NCBI RefSeq assembly: GCF_017591435.1 | Contig: NC_059296.1 | Coordinates: forward strand, 5,742,501 to 5,806,500 | Reading direction: 5' to 3' | DNA from: Portunus trituberculatus | Lineage: Eukaryota > Arthropoda > Malacostraca > Decapoda > Portunidae | DNA length: 64,000 nt | Shown: positions 13,574-25,132 of the stretch, piece after piece | Layout: each line of letters begins with the position of its first letter | How positions within the stretch are numbered: position 1 is the first letter of the stretch | Program-made: the position numbers and the translations under genes | Notes under the pieces: model-generated | What the model was told of the DNA's origin: nothing | Databases searched by the model: none | What the model saw: the letters and a program-made list of their open reading frames with translations, nothing else

Positions 13574-13614
13574 CATAGGATTAAGTGTACGAATATTACA
13601 GACAAGCCCAAATT

Positions 13615-13700
13615 ATTTCATCCCGCCTAGGAGTCGAACCCGGGGCCTATCAGTTGTGTGAGGAAGGTGTCAACTGTCAGCATCCCTATAGATTTGGTCA
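13615..13700 (-). repeat. Possible decayed tRNA-headed SINE remnant
   Basis: On the minus strand a B-box-like GGGTTCGACTCC is followed by AATTTGGGCTTGTCTGT, which resembles the ATATTTGGGTGTGTCT after the head of family 1. The A box is not convincing. Confidence 0.35.
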
Positions 13701-14478
13701 TTCGTCCTTGACGGCTGAGGCCGTTAGGAGTAGTTAATGCCGATATTTTTCATCAACCGTGGCATAGTGCTGCATCATTTTATGTCTGTCTGTCTCTGAT
13801 ATATACAATGCATTACCAAATTCTTATCATATTGATTATCTTCTTGTGTATGTAGTATGTATGTATGTATGCATGCATGCATGTACTCATGATAATAAAA
13901 ACAAAATAATTGTGGTCAATGGTCAATACTCATTGATAACTGACTCAGTGACACCACTCTTTTCTTCAGTTTCCGGCCGGGTGGCTCGCGCCCCACGCGG
14001 GACTCCCATCCCGTAAGGTGTCAGTACCATTAACGTCTCAGTAGTCTCGGTACGCTCGTCATTGACTCGGTACGTCCTGGACTGGCGTGGGTGACGCGGC
14101 CCACTCAGTACCAGTACCGCCACTCGGTAGTTGGTACCGCAGTAGCGGCGGCGCGTGCCACTGGCCCGCTGCCTCATTCCGCCGGCCGATCCGCCAGCCT
14201 GCCACAATTGTCTTCTGTACCGCTGGCGCGTTGTAGTGTCACTAGTGTGCATACTACTCAATTCATACCATCACGAATGATTTTTTCATGTTAGTTTGCT
14301 ATAATTTAGGTATTTCCCATCAATTTTAAAAGGGAACCACAATATATTATGAAGACGGCCGTGTCTTTCATTTATATATCTATTTTTATTTTTTTTACAA
14401 AAATATTTATGAAAACTGTGTGATTTGCTTTATGTAGGTAGAAATGATAAATGCTAGATATTTAAATTGGCAATTTCC

Positions 14479-14508
<30 letters not shown>

Positions 14509-14510
<2 letters not shown>

Positions 14511-14792
14511 GCGTAGTGTAGTGGTTAGCACGCTCGACTCACAATCGAGAGGCACGGGTTCGAGTCCCGGTAAGCGGCGAGGCAAATGGGCAAGCCTCTT
14601 AATGTGTGGCCCCTGTTCACCTAGCAGTAAATAGGTACGGGATGTAACTCGAGGGGTTGTGGCCTCGCTTTCCCGGTGTGTGTTGTGTGTTAATGTGGTT
14701 TCAGTCCTATCCGAAGATCGGTCTATGAGCTCTGAGCTCGCTCCGTAATGGGGAAGACTGGCTGGGTGACCAGCAGGCGACCGAGGTGAATT
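14509..14792 (+). mobile_element. tRNA-derived SINE, family 2, copy E
   Basis: The head at 14509-14577 folds as a tRNA: acceptor CCGCGTA, A box TAGTGTAGTGG, anticodon stem CTCGA/TCGAG with loop CTCACAA (CAC, Val), and B box GGTTCGAGTCC. The body shares CACCTAGCAGTA, CCTATCCGAAGATCGG and GAGCTCTGAGCTCG with family 1, although the head differs. Upstream (CA)n runs directly into the head; the 3' end runs into ACACAC and then (TA)n. Confidence 0.85.
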
Positions 14793-14799
14793 ACACACA

Positions 14800-15185
<386 letters not shown>

Positions 15186-15188
15186 TGT

Positions 15189-15224
<36 letters not shown>

Positions 15225-15335
15225 CGGTACAGTACCGGTAGTATCGGTAACGGTGTCTTTTGTACCAGTACGTACCGGTACTGAAATTAGTAGTACTTGC
15301 CCACCACTAGCAACTACACTCACTCACTCACTCAC

Positions 15336-15339
<4 letters not shown>

Positions 15340-15385
<46 letters not shown>

Positions 15386-15414
15386 AAATTCGAGACATCA
15401 GTGAACGATTCAAC

Positions 15415-15495
<81 letters not shown>

Positions 15496-15566
15496 CATCA
15501 CTCCTTACCACATGACTAGCCCAGCTCACGTGTTGATAATGTGGTCCCAACGCTACCCTCGTGACC

Positions 15567-15598
<32 letters not shown>
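15340..15598. repeat. (CT)n / (GA)n / (CT)n arrays
   Basis: (CT)n at 15340-15380 and (GA)n at 15417-15490 are separated by about 36 bp, so they can pair as a hairpin. Another (CT)n follows at about 15571-15598. (ACTC)n at about 15316-15340 leads into the first array. Confidence 0.9.
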
Positions 15599-15601
<3 letters not shown>

Positions 15602-15872
15602 ACACACAGAGACTATCCAGCACAGAGAAGGCAGGGCAGCACAACACGACCTTACAAACCACGCAGCAACACAAAAACATCGCTAAACACACGGGACTAA
15701 TCTGGCACGAGTCAGTCAGTCAGATAATATAATGACCAACACTACACTAACTGGTGGCGGTGGTTAGGGCAGCTATTTGAGGGTGTATTGGAGGCCATGA
15801 GCCAGAACTTACCTCAGCCACGCGTTCAATAGAGGCACATGATCCCCATAAATGACCACAGCAGACAGTCCC

Positions 15873-15877
<5 letters not shown>

Positions 15878-15920
<43 letters not shown>

Positions 15921-15988
15921 ATTCCTTCTTCTCCCTGCCATGAAACGCCATCCATAATGTATATAAAGGCAAGGACACGGGAGGCACT

Positions 15989-16068
<80 letters not shown>

Positions 16069-16258
16069 ACCACAATGTAGAAACACTATAAGAATGAAAA
16101 TCAAAACATGAAAGGAAGGAAGGAAGGAAGGTTGAGAGGAAAAAAAAGAGAAATATAACAAAATAATTAGAAAGATTTAGAGATGAAAAAATGAAGAATG
16201 AATGAGAAAGAATGAATGAGAAAGAATGAATGAATAAAAGAAGGAAGGAGAGAAGGAG

Positions 16259-16291
<33 letters not shown>

Positions 16292-16408
16292 GAAGGAAGG
16301 AAGGAAGGAAGGAAGGAAGGAAGGAAGGAAGGAAGGAAGATACACAATAAGATTCACTATACTGGAAACACGAACACACCCACACATTCTTTGCTTTGCT
16401 TTGCTTTG

Positions 16409-16474
<66 letters not shown>
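15878..16474. repeat. Microsatellite cluster (CT),(GA),(GAAG),(CT)
   Basis: (CT)n 15878-15918, (GA)n 15990-16066, A/G-rich tetranucleotide repeats AAAG and GGAA 16105-16338, and (CT)n 16411-16474. Several long open frames on both strands here are repeat translations. Confidence 0.9.
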
Positions 16475-16478
<4 letters not shown>

Positions 16479-16581
16479 TGTACTTACATGCAGCACCTGG
16501 GCAGCAGCTAAAGGAGCCGCGCTGGGTCGGGTCACACGCCCAGAGAATACACCACACAGCCAACTTAGGACCTTCACTTTC

Positions 16582-16627
<46 letters not shown>

Positions 16628-16972
16628 TCTGAAGCGCTTTGTTCTCACCATCACTGCTTTCCAAATGCTCTAGTTGAAGATACTCGTGTTTTTAAGAGTA
16701 CTTTTATGGTTCTAGTCATAAACTGGAAAAATTTCTAGTTCATTAAAAAGGAGAAACTGTCTTCAAAACCAGGCTAGTTGTCTCTGTGGCCTCGGAAAAT
16801 TGTCGTAGCGAAAAAAATAAAGTGTTTTTAAGAATATTTTTGGGTTCTGATGAGGGATTAGCAAGTTTTCTAGTTTATTAAAAGGCGAAACTGTCTTGAA
16901 AACCCGGTTAGTTGTCTCTGTGGCCTCGGAAAATTGTCGAAGTGAGAAGGGAAGGGGTTTCTCAATACGGAT
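16628..16972 (+). mobile_element. MITE family 2, copy with internal duplication
   Basis: It begins TTCTGAAGCGCTTTGTTCTC and ends GGGGTTTCTCAATACGG, matching the terminal inverted repeats of the full copy at 29541. The middle segment (TGTTTTTAAG to AATTGTCG, about 140 bp) occurs twice in tandem, which makes this copy longer than the rest. No coding capacity. Confidence 0.7.
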
Positions 16973-17098
16973 GAATGGTTAAGGCGAAGCAACAACGGTG
17001 GTTCTAAGGAGAGTAACTGCTCGCTCACTCATCCGTGAACATTTGTAGTAGCGACCTTAACCTGACGCCAATCTCAGCCTGCTAAATAACTCGCAAGG

Positions 17099-17101
<3 letters not shown>

Positions 17102-17149
<48 letters not shown>

Positions 17150-17161
17150 GATTAAAACATT

Positions 17162-17198
<37 letters not shown>
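17102..17198. repeat. (GT)n and (CT)n
   Basis: (GT)n at about 17102-17149 and (CT)n at 17167-17198; the second abuts the next MITE. Confidence 0.9.
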
Positions 17199-17200
<2 letters not shown>

Positions 17201-17412
17201 CACTTCAGTACTGGGACACATTTTTATCTTGAGTTTTTAGTATGATTAGACGATTATATTTACACTAGGAAAGATCTATGGAGGTCGGAAGATTAAAGGC
17301 TAGAGTCTTCACTATTTTAATCCCCATGCACATAAGTTTCTGAAGCTGTATAAAATCACCAAACAGTAAGCACAAGGAATATGGAAACGCGTCATGGTAC
17401 TGAAGGGATTAA
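17199..17412 (+). mobile_element. TTAA MITE, copy 2
   Basis: Left end CACTTCAGTACTGGGACACA and right end TGGTACTGAAGGGA followed by TTAA (17409-17412). The two ends are inverted repeats of each other. The left TTAA has been lost to the adjoining (CT)n. Confidence 0.8.
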
Positions 17413-17599
17413 ACCTTTTCAAATGTTCCTCACTGACTCGGCGTTGACAAGCTATTAGCAATTACTGAGTCTGGGCGTATTCCAGGTGACAGTTACGAAT
17501 CTTTGGTTGCAACTGAAAACAAGCTACGTTCCTGATTTCAAGAATCACGTCAGTATTCCAGAACGAGATTTTCTAGTTATGTTGTGTGTGATACCAAAG

Positions 17600-18045
17600 G
17601 GACGAGGAGGAAGAGGTAGGGGGAAGGAAAGGGAGAGGTGGAGGGGGCGGGAAGGGAGAAGTGGGGGAAGGAGACCTAGATGGGGGCGGGAAGGGTACCG
17701 TGGAGGGGAGAAGAAGGGAGACGTGGAGGAGGACGAGAGGGCAGACATAGAGGTGGCGGAGAGGATTAGGGAAGGGAGGCGTGGAGGGGAGGGCAGGAAG
17801 ACGAGGAGGGGGCCAGGGAGACCCGGATGGGAACGGGAAGGGAGAGGTGAAGGAGGACGGGATGGGAAACGAAGAGAGGGACAGGAAGGCAGACGTGGAG
17901 GTGGGCTGGGGAAGGGAAGAGAGACGTGGAGGGGGGCGGAAAGGGAGACGCGGAGGGGAACAGAAGAGAAGACGTGGGGGAGAAGGGAAGGGAGACATGG
18001 AGGGGGGTGGGAAGGCAGATGTGGAGAGGGAGAGGAAGACGACGA
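17600..18045 (+). repeat. G-rich purine minisatellite
   Basis: About 445 bp almost wholly purine on the plus strand, made of degenerate units like GAAGGGAGACGTGGAGGGG about 30 bp long. Dense runs of three or more G give quadruplex and triplex potential. The long Arg/Gly frame (plus) and Pro/Ser frame (minus) have no stops because of composition and are not supported as genes. Confidence 0.75.
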
Positions 18046-18188
18046 AGATCTACAGGTCATTCGGTCACAGGTCTGTCTGTCAAGCGGTCGCGGCGCCAGT
18101 GACAGTTGCCATGAAAAAAGAATGACATGTCACTTCTGTTAAAAATATACGCAAGAAAACTGTCTCATCAAATAGGGAGCCGTCTGTA

Positions 18189-18192
<4 letters not shown>

Positions 18193-18262
<70 letters not shown>

Positions 18263-18465
18263 ATCCTCTCCCTGGCTGTGTTTAAGTAAGCATCACCTCC
18301 ATCTCCCACCAACCCTTCCTCTCTCCTCTCCTCTCCTATCATCCTCTCTCTCTCTCTCTCTCTCTCTCTGTGGTCCCTTACCTAGTTGACAATCAGTATC
18401 AGTACATTCTTGCCCAATGAACGTGAAGCCTCGTACTACATCCCTCACCACCACGAATGACAACG

Positions 18466-18502
<37 letters not shown>
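18193..18502. repeat. (CT)n, (CA)n, (CT)n, (CA)n
   Basis: (CT)n 18193-18231 passing into (CA)n to about 18259, (CT)n 18343-18369, and (CA)n 18473-18504 running directly into the SINE head that follows. Confidence 0.9.
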
Positions 18503-18506
<4 letters not shown>

Positions 18507-18799
18507 TAGCTCAGTGGTTAGAGCGCTGGCTTCACAAGCCAGAGGACCGGGGTTCGATTCCCCGGCCGGGTGGAGATATTTGGGTGTGTCTCCTTTCACG
18601 TGTAGCCCTGTTCACCTAGCAGTGAGTAGGTACGGGATGTAAATCGAGGTGTTGTGACCTTGTTGTCCCGGTGTGTTGTGTGTGGCTGGTCTCAGGCCTA
18701 TCCGAAGATAGGAAATAATGAGCTCTGAGCTCGTTCCGTAGGGTAACGTCTGGCTGTCTCGTCAGAAACTGCAGCAGATCAAACAGTGAAACACACACA
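18503..18799 (+). mobile_element. tRNA-derived SINE, family 1, copy C
   Basis: Plus-strand copy with head 18503-18573 (A box TAGCTCAGTGG, loop TTCACAA, B box GGTTCGATTCC). The full body ends GATCAAACAGTGAAACACACACAG. The first bases of the acceptor are merged with (CA)n. Confidence 0.9.
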
Positions 18800-19073
18800 G
18801 GAGTCTTAAATATTGGCTTCCTGCAGCTTCCTTTATGTTCTTCTGTCCTTTGTTCGTACGCATTAACGAGTATTCCTTCACATTTTAGATGTAAGAAGGG
18901 AAATCTGGCCAAGGGAAACAAAAACGATTGAAGATAAGAGGCCCAATTATATGTTAGTCCCCGTGGAGACCACAACACCGCCGCCCTGCTGGGATAATAT
19001 ACTTAGGAAATAATTCGTGTTTGATTTTTTCCCTTTTTAATGCAAAAACCTATTTGTCTTAAAAAATATCATT

Positions 19074-19562
19074 GTGCTTTGTACGCAGTCACAACAACCT
19101 GCCCATGAGGAGTTACACATCAGAGAGTCATCAATAAAGGGTGGGAGAGGAGGGCATGTGAAAGCTCCCTTCAGCAGACGTGATTTGTTTCGTAAAATTA
19201 GAAGCACATTTCAACTAATTTATGGTAACTCACGTTCTTTATCAATTTTACTTCAGCAAATCACTTTTTCTGCTGAAGTACGCTTTCCCATGAGCTGTAT
19301 TGATGATATGACTCTGATGTGTGACTCCTCATGGGCAGGTTGTTACGACTGCATACAAAGCACAATGACATTTTTAAGACAAATGGGTTTTTGCATTACT
19401 AAGCAAAAATCAGTGTTGGAACCCACAAAGATAACACACAAACACGAATTACTTCAGTATACTATTACAACACATGCACTGAAACACCAACACCGCCCTG
19501 CTGGAACACACACACACGATACTAACAAGTGTTTTGTTCAGGATATCACGAAGCTACACTGA
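19074..19562 (+). pseudogene. DIRS-like reverse transcriptase fragment
   Basis: A 162-codon open frame whose middle reads CIDDMTLM, then about 25 residues later LRQMGFCITKQKSVLEPTKI. This is the arrangement around the catalytic Y-x-DD box of LTR- and DIRS-type reverse transcriptases. The LGF-x-I-x-x-x-KSVL-x-PT pattern is most like DIRS elements. The catalytic box has Cys in place of the usual Tyr. Nothing of the rest of the RT, RNase H or tyrosine recombinase is seen, and the last third becomes Thr/His-rich. It is a decayed fragment; DIRS against Gypsy is not certain. Confidence 0.6.
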
Positions 19563-19747
19563 AATACTGCCTCACTCACATATAAATGATACTAAAACGA
19601 ATTCCGTCAGTGTATTACGTAGATACTCTGAAAGACTTACTGCCTCACTCCAACACTAAATAACTCAAGCACGTATTCCTGAATTAGTGTATCACATGAG
19701 TATATTGAAATGCTACACAAGATAAAGATACCATTCAATTCGCAAGT

Positions 19748-19883
<136 letters not shown>

Positions 19884-20037
19884 TCGTACTAATAAAAATC
19901 AAAACAAAGTAATCAAGAAATAAAAATGTGCGGGAGAAAAAGAAAAGAAAAGAGAAAAGAAAAGTAAAGGAAAAGAAACGGCACATGTAAGGCCTCGTGC
20001 CCACTAATTAGGACAGGTAATTCTCTAGGGTTCAGTC

Positions 20038-20039
20038 TT

Positions 20040-20082
<43 letters not shown>

Positions 20083-20232
20083 GAGGAGGAGGAGGAGGAG
20101 GAGGAGGAGGAGGAGGAGGAGGAGGAGGAGGAGGAGGAGGAGGAGGAGGAGGAGGAGGAGGAGGAGGAGGAGGAGGAGGAGGAGGAGGAGGAAGAAGAAG
20201 AGAAAGAGGAGGAGGAGGTGGTGGTGGTGGCG
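20038..20232. repeat. (AGT)n(AGG)n(GGT)n trinucleotide array
   Basis: (AGT)n to about 20081, pure (AGG)n to about 20190, then degenerate AGA/AGG and (GGT)n that runs straight into a SINE head. Confidence 0.9.
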
Positions 20233-20527
20233 TGGTGGATAAGGTAGTGAGCGTGGGATCGAATCCCACCACGTACCGCCTTGCAACTTTGCCATTTGTC
20301 GATTGATTTAAACTTTAAAGTAACCTACATGTCACCATGATACCCAGGCTCTGGGTGGAGGTGTAATTGCCTTACACCAAAGATGCGCTTGGGTGGTGAT
20401 ATGGGCCCTAATATGAGTATCATAAAATTTCCTGCACCACTAATGGGTGGAAGCTGAAAATCTCTTCTCATACTCTTCAAGTGTACCTAAAGGCGCTATA
20501 GGCCATAACACTGAAAATAAAAAGTAG
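20226..20527 (+). mobile_element. tRNA-headed SINE, third family
   Basis: The head has an A-box-like TGGCGTGGTGGATAAGG and a strong T arm GTGGGATCGAATCCCACC within about 20 bp. The anticodon arm is therefore missing or collapsed. A roughly 230-bp body follows, ending AATAAAAAGTAGTGG before a (GGT)n. The body is unrelated to families 1 and 2. Confidence 0.65.
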
Positions 20528-21092
20528 TGGTTGTGGTGGTGGTGGTGGTGATTTCTATTCTTATTAGTGTTATCTTATTCCTGAACTCCACCGGTTATTC
20601 TCCTTCCTCTCTGTGTCTCTGATCTGTCACACGCCCGGCATCAGTAACCAGTGGCCTTGAGACCACTAAAACTCGTCCCTAGCCTGACGAGACAACACAT
20701 TAACGATTCCCGGGCTCTTCGGTCTTTCAATTCAATTCAATTCAATTATTATTAGACGTTGCCTCAAAACATACTCAATGTATAGTATGTATTTATGTAA
20801 GCAATATAGCCAAGTAAATCTAATGAACCTCTCTCTCTCTCTCTCTCTAAGGATGGAGACGACAGACCCGGGTCGAGAGACTACAGACGACAGATTAATA
20901 CAGTCAGCACCTGAGAAGTGAGGAGGGCCTGGTTCGGGAGACACGTGTGCCCACCATGAGAGGGACGCGGCACACCGGACACGCCTACTGGTCTGAGAGC
21001 AAGAGCCGAGCTCGTGACAAGGTTGCCGGGAATAATCATCCAACACCTCCCAACAAACTGCAGAGTATTCAACATCACGCCAAGTAGTACAT

Positions 21093-21144
<52 letters not shown>

Positions 21145-21651
21145 GGAAGGTGGGACTCACACGGATATCTTCATTAGGGTGAGGTCAGGACATTTTCACT
21201 CTTCTTCTCTAACACACTACTTTGATCTTCTCACTCGCTATTTCTACTGTTTGTTTTTTCGGTCGTTGCTTTTCTGAATTCGTTAAGTGCATGTCTCCCT
21301 GCCTCCCGCGACACTGCTGCACGAGACAACACCTGCTCTGAGATCGTCGGGTGAAGCACGCAATGTAACAGTAAAGGCTACAAAGCAACCTCCGTCTCGT
21401 CTCGTCTTCCCTTAGACGCTAAGGTCACCGCCACCTTGACCTTACATGCCATTGTATCCTGTTCCCTAACACGCCGTTGAGTGGCGCCAGTGCGTGGCTC
21501 AGAAGATACGTTCACTTCACACCTGTTGTCTGCCTTTGTATAATATTGCGGTAACTCCTCAACACCACACCAATGGTACTGGCAGTGGCGCTGTTTTGGG
21601 AGAGGCGACCACATCATACACAAACCTATCCACCCACCCATCCCCAGCCTC

Positions 21652-21683
<32 letters not shown>

Positions 21684-21730
21684 GGCGGGAAGCTGAAAGG
21701 GTGCAAGCCCAGGAAACCTCAAACGTGGCC
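20528..21730. other. Unique DNA with small repeats, no gene
   Basis: It holds (CAATT)n near 20728, (CT)n 20829-20848, (CA)n 21094-21140 and (CA)n 21655-21682. GC-rich stretches (20855-21080, 21290-21620) are open in places, but show no splice-bounded exon that I can support. Confidence 0.45.
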
Positions 21731-21733
21731 TAA

Positions 21734-22212
21734 AGGCCCTATCACACTGGCCTATGATACGTAGAAAGAAGGAACATCCGCTCTAGATAGCTGGAACTTG
21801 CCCGGGATTAGCGGAACCAAGTTGGGATGGCTTCATATCCATCCCGGTTCTCCGTATGCTATCCCAATGGAAAAGTAAACATGATATATGTAATAAAAAC
21901 TTTTCATTTGAACTAAAAAGAATATGACTAAATTTTTCATATTGGAATACTAAATAATATTTCATCAATTTAGAAAGGTAAAATATGTATATCATGTCGA
22001 TAGTTTGGGCTCATGGCAACCACCTCTGACTGTAATGTTGCCATCGCGCACGTCTCAGCTTTTCTCTAGTTTTTTTTACTTACTTTTCTTCAACAAGAGG
22101 AAGTGCAAATGCAGTTCCTGGACAAAGCACAGGCTGAGGTATAAGCGGCATGGTTTTGCTCTGGTTTATTTTGATTAGGCTTTGTCTTGGTTAGTGGGCC
22201 GTGATAGCCCCT
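21734..22212. mobile_element. Harbinger-like MITE with TAA duplication
   Basis: Left end AGGCCCTATCACACTGGCC, right end GTGGGCCGTGATAGCCCCT (its near inverted copy), and TAA directly outside both ends (21731-21733 and 22213-22215). A 3-bp TWA duplication is typical of PIF/Harbinger elements. A further AGGGGCTATCACACTGGCC at 22216-22234 looks like the terminus of a second, lost copy. No transposase. The insertion ends about 60 bp from the splice donor of a gene 1 exon. Confidence 0.65.
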
Positions 22213-22275
22213 TAAAGGGGCTATCACACTGGCCACCACCTACCTGCGTATTTACGCCCACACACACACACGTAC

Positions 22276-23926
22276 CTCTCTACATCGGTGAGTCCCTTCT
22301 CCTCCTGTCTGTAGTGAGACACCCTGCGAACTGCCGAGTGTTCTTCCTCCCCCTCCTCTTCCTCCTCCTCCTGCCCCGCCGAGGCTTCCAGGGAGTCCGC
22401 CTCCTGCCGCTCCTCCAGGTCGTGCCTGAACTTGAGGTAGTGTTCGTGACCGTACGTATTATGGCGCCGCAACTGCTCGTGGCGGGGGCGCGCCGAGCTA
22501 CGCGTGGACTGTGACCGGTGGTGGTGGTAGCCGCGGTGGTGGTGGTGGTGGTGGTGGTCAGCAGAGTCGTGGTGGGCGGGATGGTGACGCCCGTGCAGGT
22601 GGTGGTGGTGGTGGTGGTGACAGTCACATTCGCTGAGCTGACGGTGGAGTTTTTCCTGCACGTTGCGGCGACTGTTGCGGTAGAGGTGGTGCTGCACCAT
22701 GTAGTGGCGATGGTGGTCCTCCCGCACACTGGGCGGCCCCTGGGGAGGCCGAGCGTGCTGGCCGCCGCTGCGGTGCTTGCCGTAGTCCTCGCCGCCGCGG
22801 GTTGACCTGCAGGACTTGGTGGAGGGCGTGCGGGACAGCCCCAGGAAGGGACTGCTGAAGATTTTCCGCAACAGACTTGGACTGACGCCGTCGCCAGCAG
22901 TCTGCAGGTGGTGCGCCGCGTGACGCTGTGTCCGCTCATCGCTGACAGGAGTGAGGGAAGCCTCCCTGTTGCAGACTCAGCCAGGGAATCCAAGGGGCTG
23001 GTGTCGGGGCGGCCGCGTGAAGTGCTTCGCTTTCTGAGGGTGGGCCGGGCCACGGCTTCGTCCAGCTCGGTGCCAAAGCTCTGCGAGCGGATCATTTCCT
23101 CGCGGGGCACTGCCAGGCACTCGGGATTGGAGCTCCGCCGCGTCGGAGTGGGAGTGGCCGGCGTTTTGGTGACCGTTGGGGCGGTCACTGGTTCCGGTGC
23201 GTGAGCGTGAGAGGTCGTGGGTTTGGCGTCTGACGCAGCAGTGAGACCTTCCGTCTGGCCTTCGTCCTTCTCGTCCGGCACAAAGCCCAGGTTGTCGCAT
23301 CCTCTGGCCGCGGACGCCTCTTCCGTCTCGTCCTGCACGTAGAAGAAAACATTCTTGCCGCCGCTGCTTCTGAACTGGTTCACCTCTCCCTCCTGCTGCT
23401 GGAGGCTCGGAGCAGGCGATGGGTCCCTGAGTGTGCCGAGGCTGCACCATGGGTCTCGCGAGGCGCCAAACGCCTCCTCTATGTTGAGAGTGACGCAAGG
23501 CTTCTTCCTCGTCCTGCGTGCTGGGGAAACCTCGGCATCCCCCCCAGGCTCTCCTGCAGAGCCGGAGGTCTTCCGTTCCATGCGGTAGGTGGAGGCGTAG
23601 GAAGGCGGCGGGCCGGACAACGAGCGTCGCTGCGACGGTCTTCTGCTGGTCACCAAGAGGGAGTCATAGGACGGGGGAAGATCTGCTTCAGGTGCGGGGT
23701 TGTGGCTGAGGCAGGGGCTGGGCCTTGGAGGCGCTGTGACTGTGGCAGGTGGGGACGGCGTGCTGGGCTCCACCACGACCTGCGGGGCAGCGCATGATGT
23801 ACCCATGCAGTCCATTCCAATGGATTCTCCGTCGCGTGACTCCCACTCGCTGGAGGCGGCGTTTTCTGGCCGTCCACTTTGCTCAAAGGGACCGTTCACT
23901 TCTTCCACAGTGGAGGAATCCGCCAT
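22276..23926 (-). CDS. Gene 1, alternative first coding exon B (frameshifted)
   Basis: A long minus-strand exon. The ATG at 23926-23924 sits in a textbook Kozak context (GCTGCCATGG) and the donor is GAGAG/GTACGT after 22276. The first 320 residues carry two PPxY motifs (PPSY at about 84-87 and 107-110), which recruit NEDD4-type WW domains in other proteins. Ser/Pro/Thr-rich sequence and basic clusters follow. Near 22965 the coding frame shifts by one base. Downstream the sensible frame contains SLLRKIFSSPFLGLSRTPST, a His-rich block (about residues 430-475), YLKFRHDLEERQEADSLE, a Glu run and SHYRQEEKGLTDVER. Length 1651 nt is 3n+1; one missing base gives 3n+2, that is phase 2, matching the other first exons. 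The frame 'open' past 22965 is Thr-rich antisense of HHH/GGT repeats and I reject it. The protein is probably cytosolic and disordered; family not recognised. Confidence 0.65.
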
Positions 23927-24170
23927 GGCAGCGGCTGGCACCGGTTAAAACTTTACGCGAGGGGCGCCAGGCGCGTGGTGGGCGAGGCCACGTGCCAGCG
24001 TGCAGGTTGTGGGCGCACAGTGGATGGAGTACGGCGTCAGGATGATGGCGAGAGTGGTGCGGGGAGGAGATGAGAGGGCGATGAAGGAGGAGGCGAGGGT
24101 GTGGCGAGGTGTGACACAGGTGTCGTCACGAGTAGGCGGCTCAATGTTTCACTCAATCATTCACTCACCT
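23927..24170 (-). promoter_or_regulatory. Candidate promoter / 5' UTR of exon B
   Basis: About 240 bp of GC-rich unique sequence lies upstream of the exon B start codon, in a region otherwise filled with repeats. This fits a promoter-proximal 5' UTR. No TATA box or clear initiator was found. Confidence 0.3.
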
Positions 24171-24229
24171 GCAAAATACAACAATATTTTACACACATAT
24201 GTATCTGCATTTCGTAGTAATGGTGGAAA

Positions 24230-24234
24230 TGATG

Positions 24235-24272
<38 letters not shown>

Positions 24273-24695
24273 TCACGAGACAGAGGGACGTGATTCAATG
24301 GATTTACCCAGTAGTGTTTGTAAAGGTAAATCAATATAGAGTAGAGTATCCTGTGGAGTTATAGGTGGGGCTACACCCACACACCACACACCAGCCCGGC
24401 GTGATGACTGACAACTATCCACCATCCAGCATGGAAGACACTAACACCAACCTTTCTTTCTCACTTAACACACACACACACACAAGATCATGCCGTCGAG
24501 GGCACCACGCACGGACCGATACCACCACAGTGCGATACCCACCATGGTGCGACCAATAAACCATTAGGTTAGCGAACTAATCTCCCCGCCTCCCCGCCAT
24601 CCCCGCCAGGCATATTTTCAGTATGTATGTAATGCCATCCGAATAAACCGTATATTATTACTTTTATTATTATTATTATTATTACTATTATTATG

Positions 24696-24745
<50 letters not shown>

Positions 24746-25040
24746 CATTACTACACACATTAACAAAAATTAATTTTCCTACCTACTCTCATCTCGAGTT
24801 AAATATTTATATCTTTTCTTTAAGTTTCTCTTTATTAAGAGGTGATGGTGGAAGTGGAAGTGGAAGTGGAGGTGTAGGTGGAGGTGGAGGTGGAGGTGGA
24901 GGTGGAGGTATAGGTGTAGGTGGAGGTGGAAATGGAGGTGGTGGTGGTGGTGGTGGTGGTGGTGGTGGTGGTGGTGGTGGTGGTAGTGGGTGGAGGAGGC
25001 AGGGAGACATATGAGAGGAAGGGGTACAAGAGGAAGATAG

Positions 25041-25131
<91 letters not shown>
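24230..25131. repeat. (AGT), (TTA), (GGAGGT)/(GGT) and (GA) arrays
   Basis: (AGT)n 24235-24272, (TTA)n 24657-24746, GGAAGT/GGAGGT hexamers passing to (GGT)n 24842-24985, and (GA)n 25045-25131. The sequence between them (24273-24656) shows nothing coding. Confidence 0.9.

Positions 25132-25132
<1 letters not shown>

Noticed and set aside
17486..18142. 218-codon Arg/Gly-rich frame and 171-codon Pro/Ser-rich antisense frame
   Set aside because: Both come from a G-rich purine minisatellite that lacks stop codons by composition; neither has a splice structure or domain.
22280..22955. Continuation of the exon B frame as a Thr-rich tail
   Set aside because: After about 22965 this frame is Thr/Ala low-complexity from GGT-type repeats. 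The neighbouring frame gives coherent sequence up to a splice donor in the expected phase.
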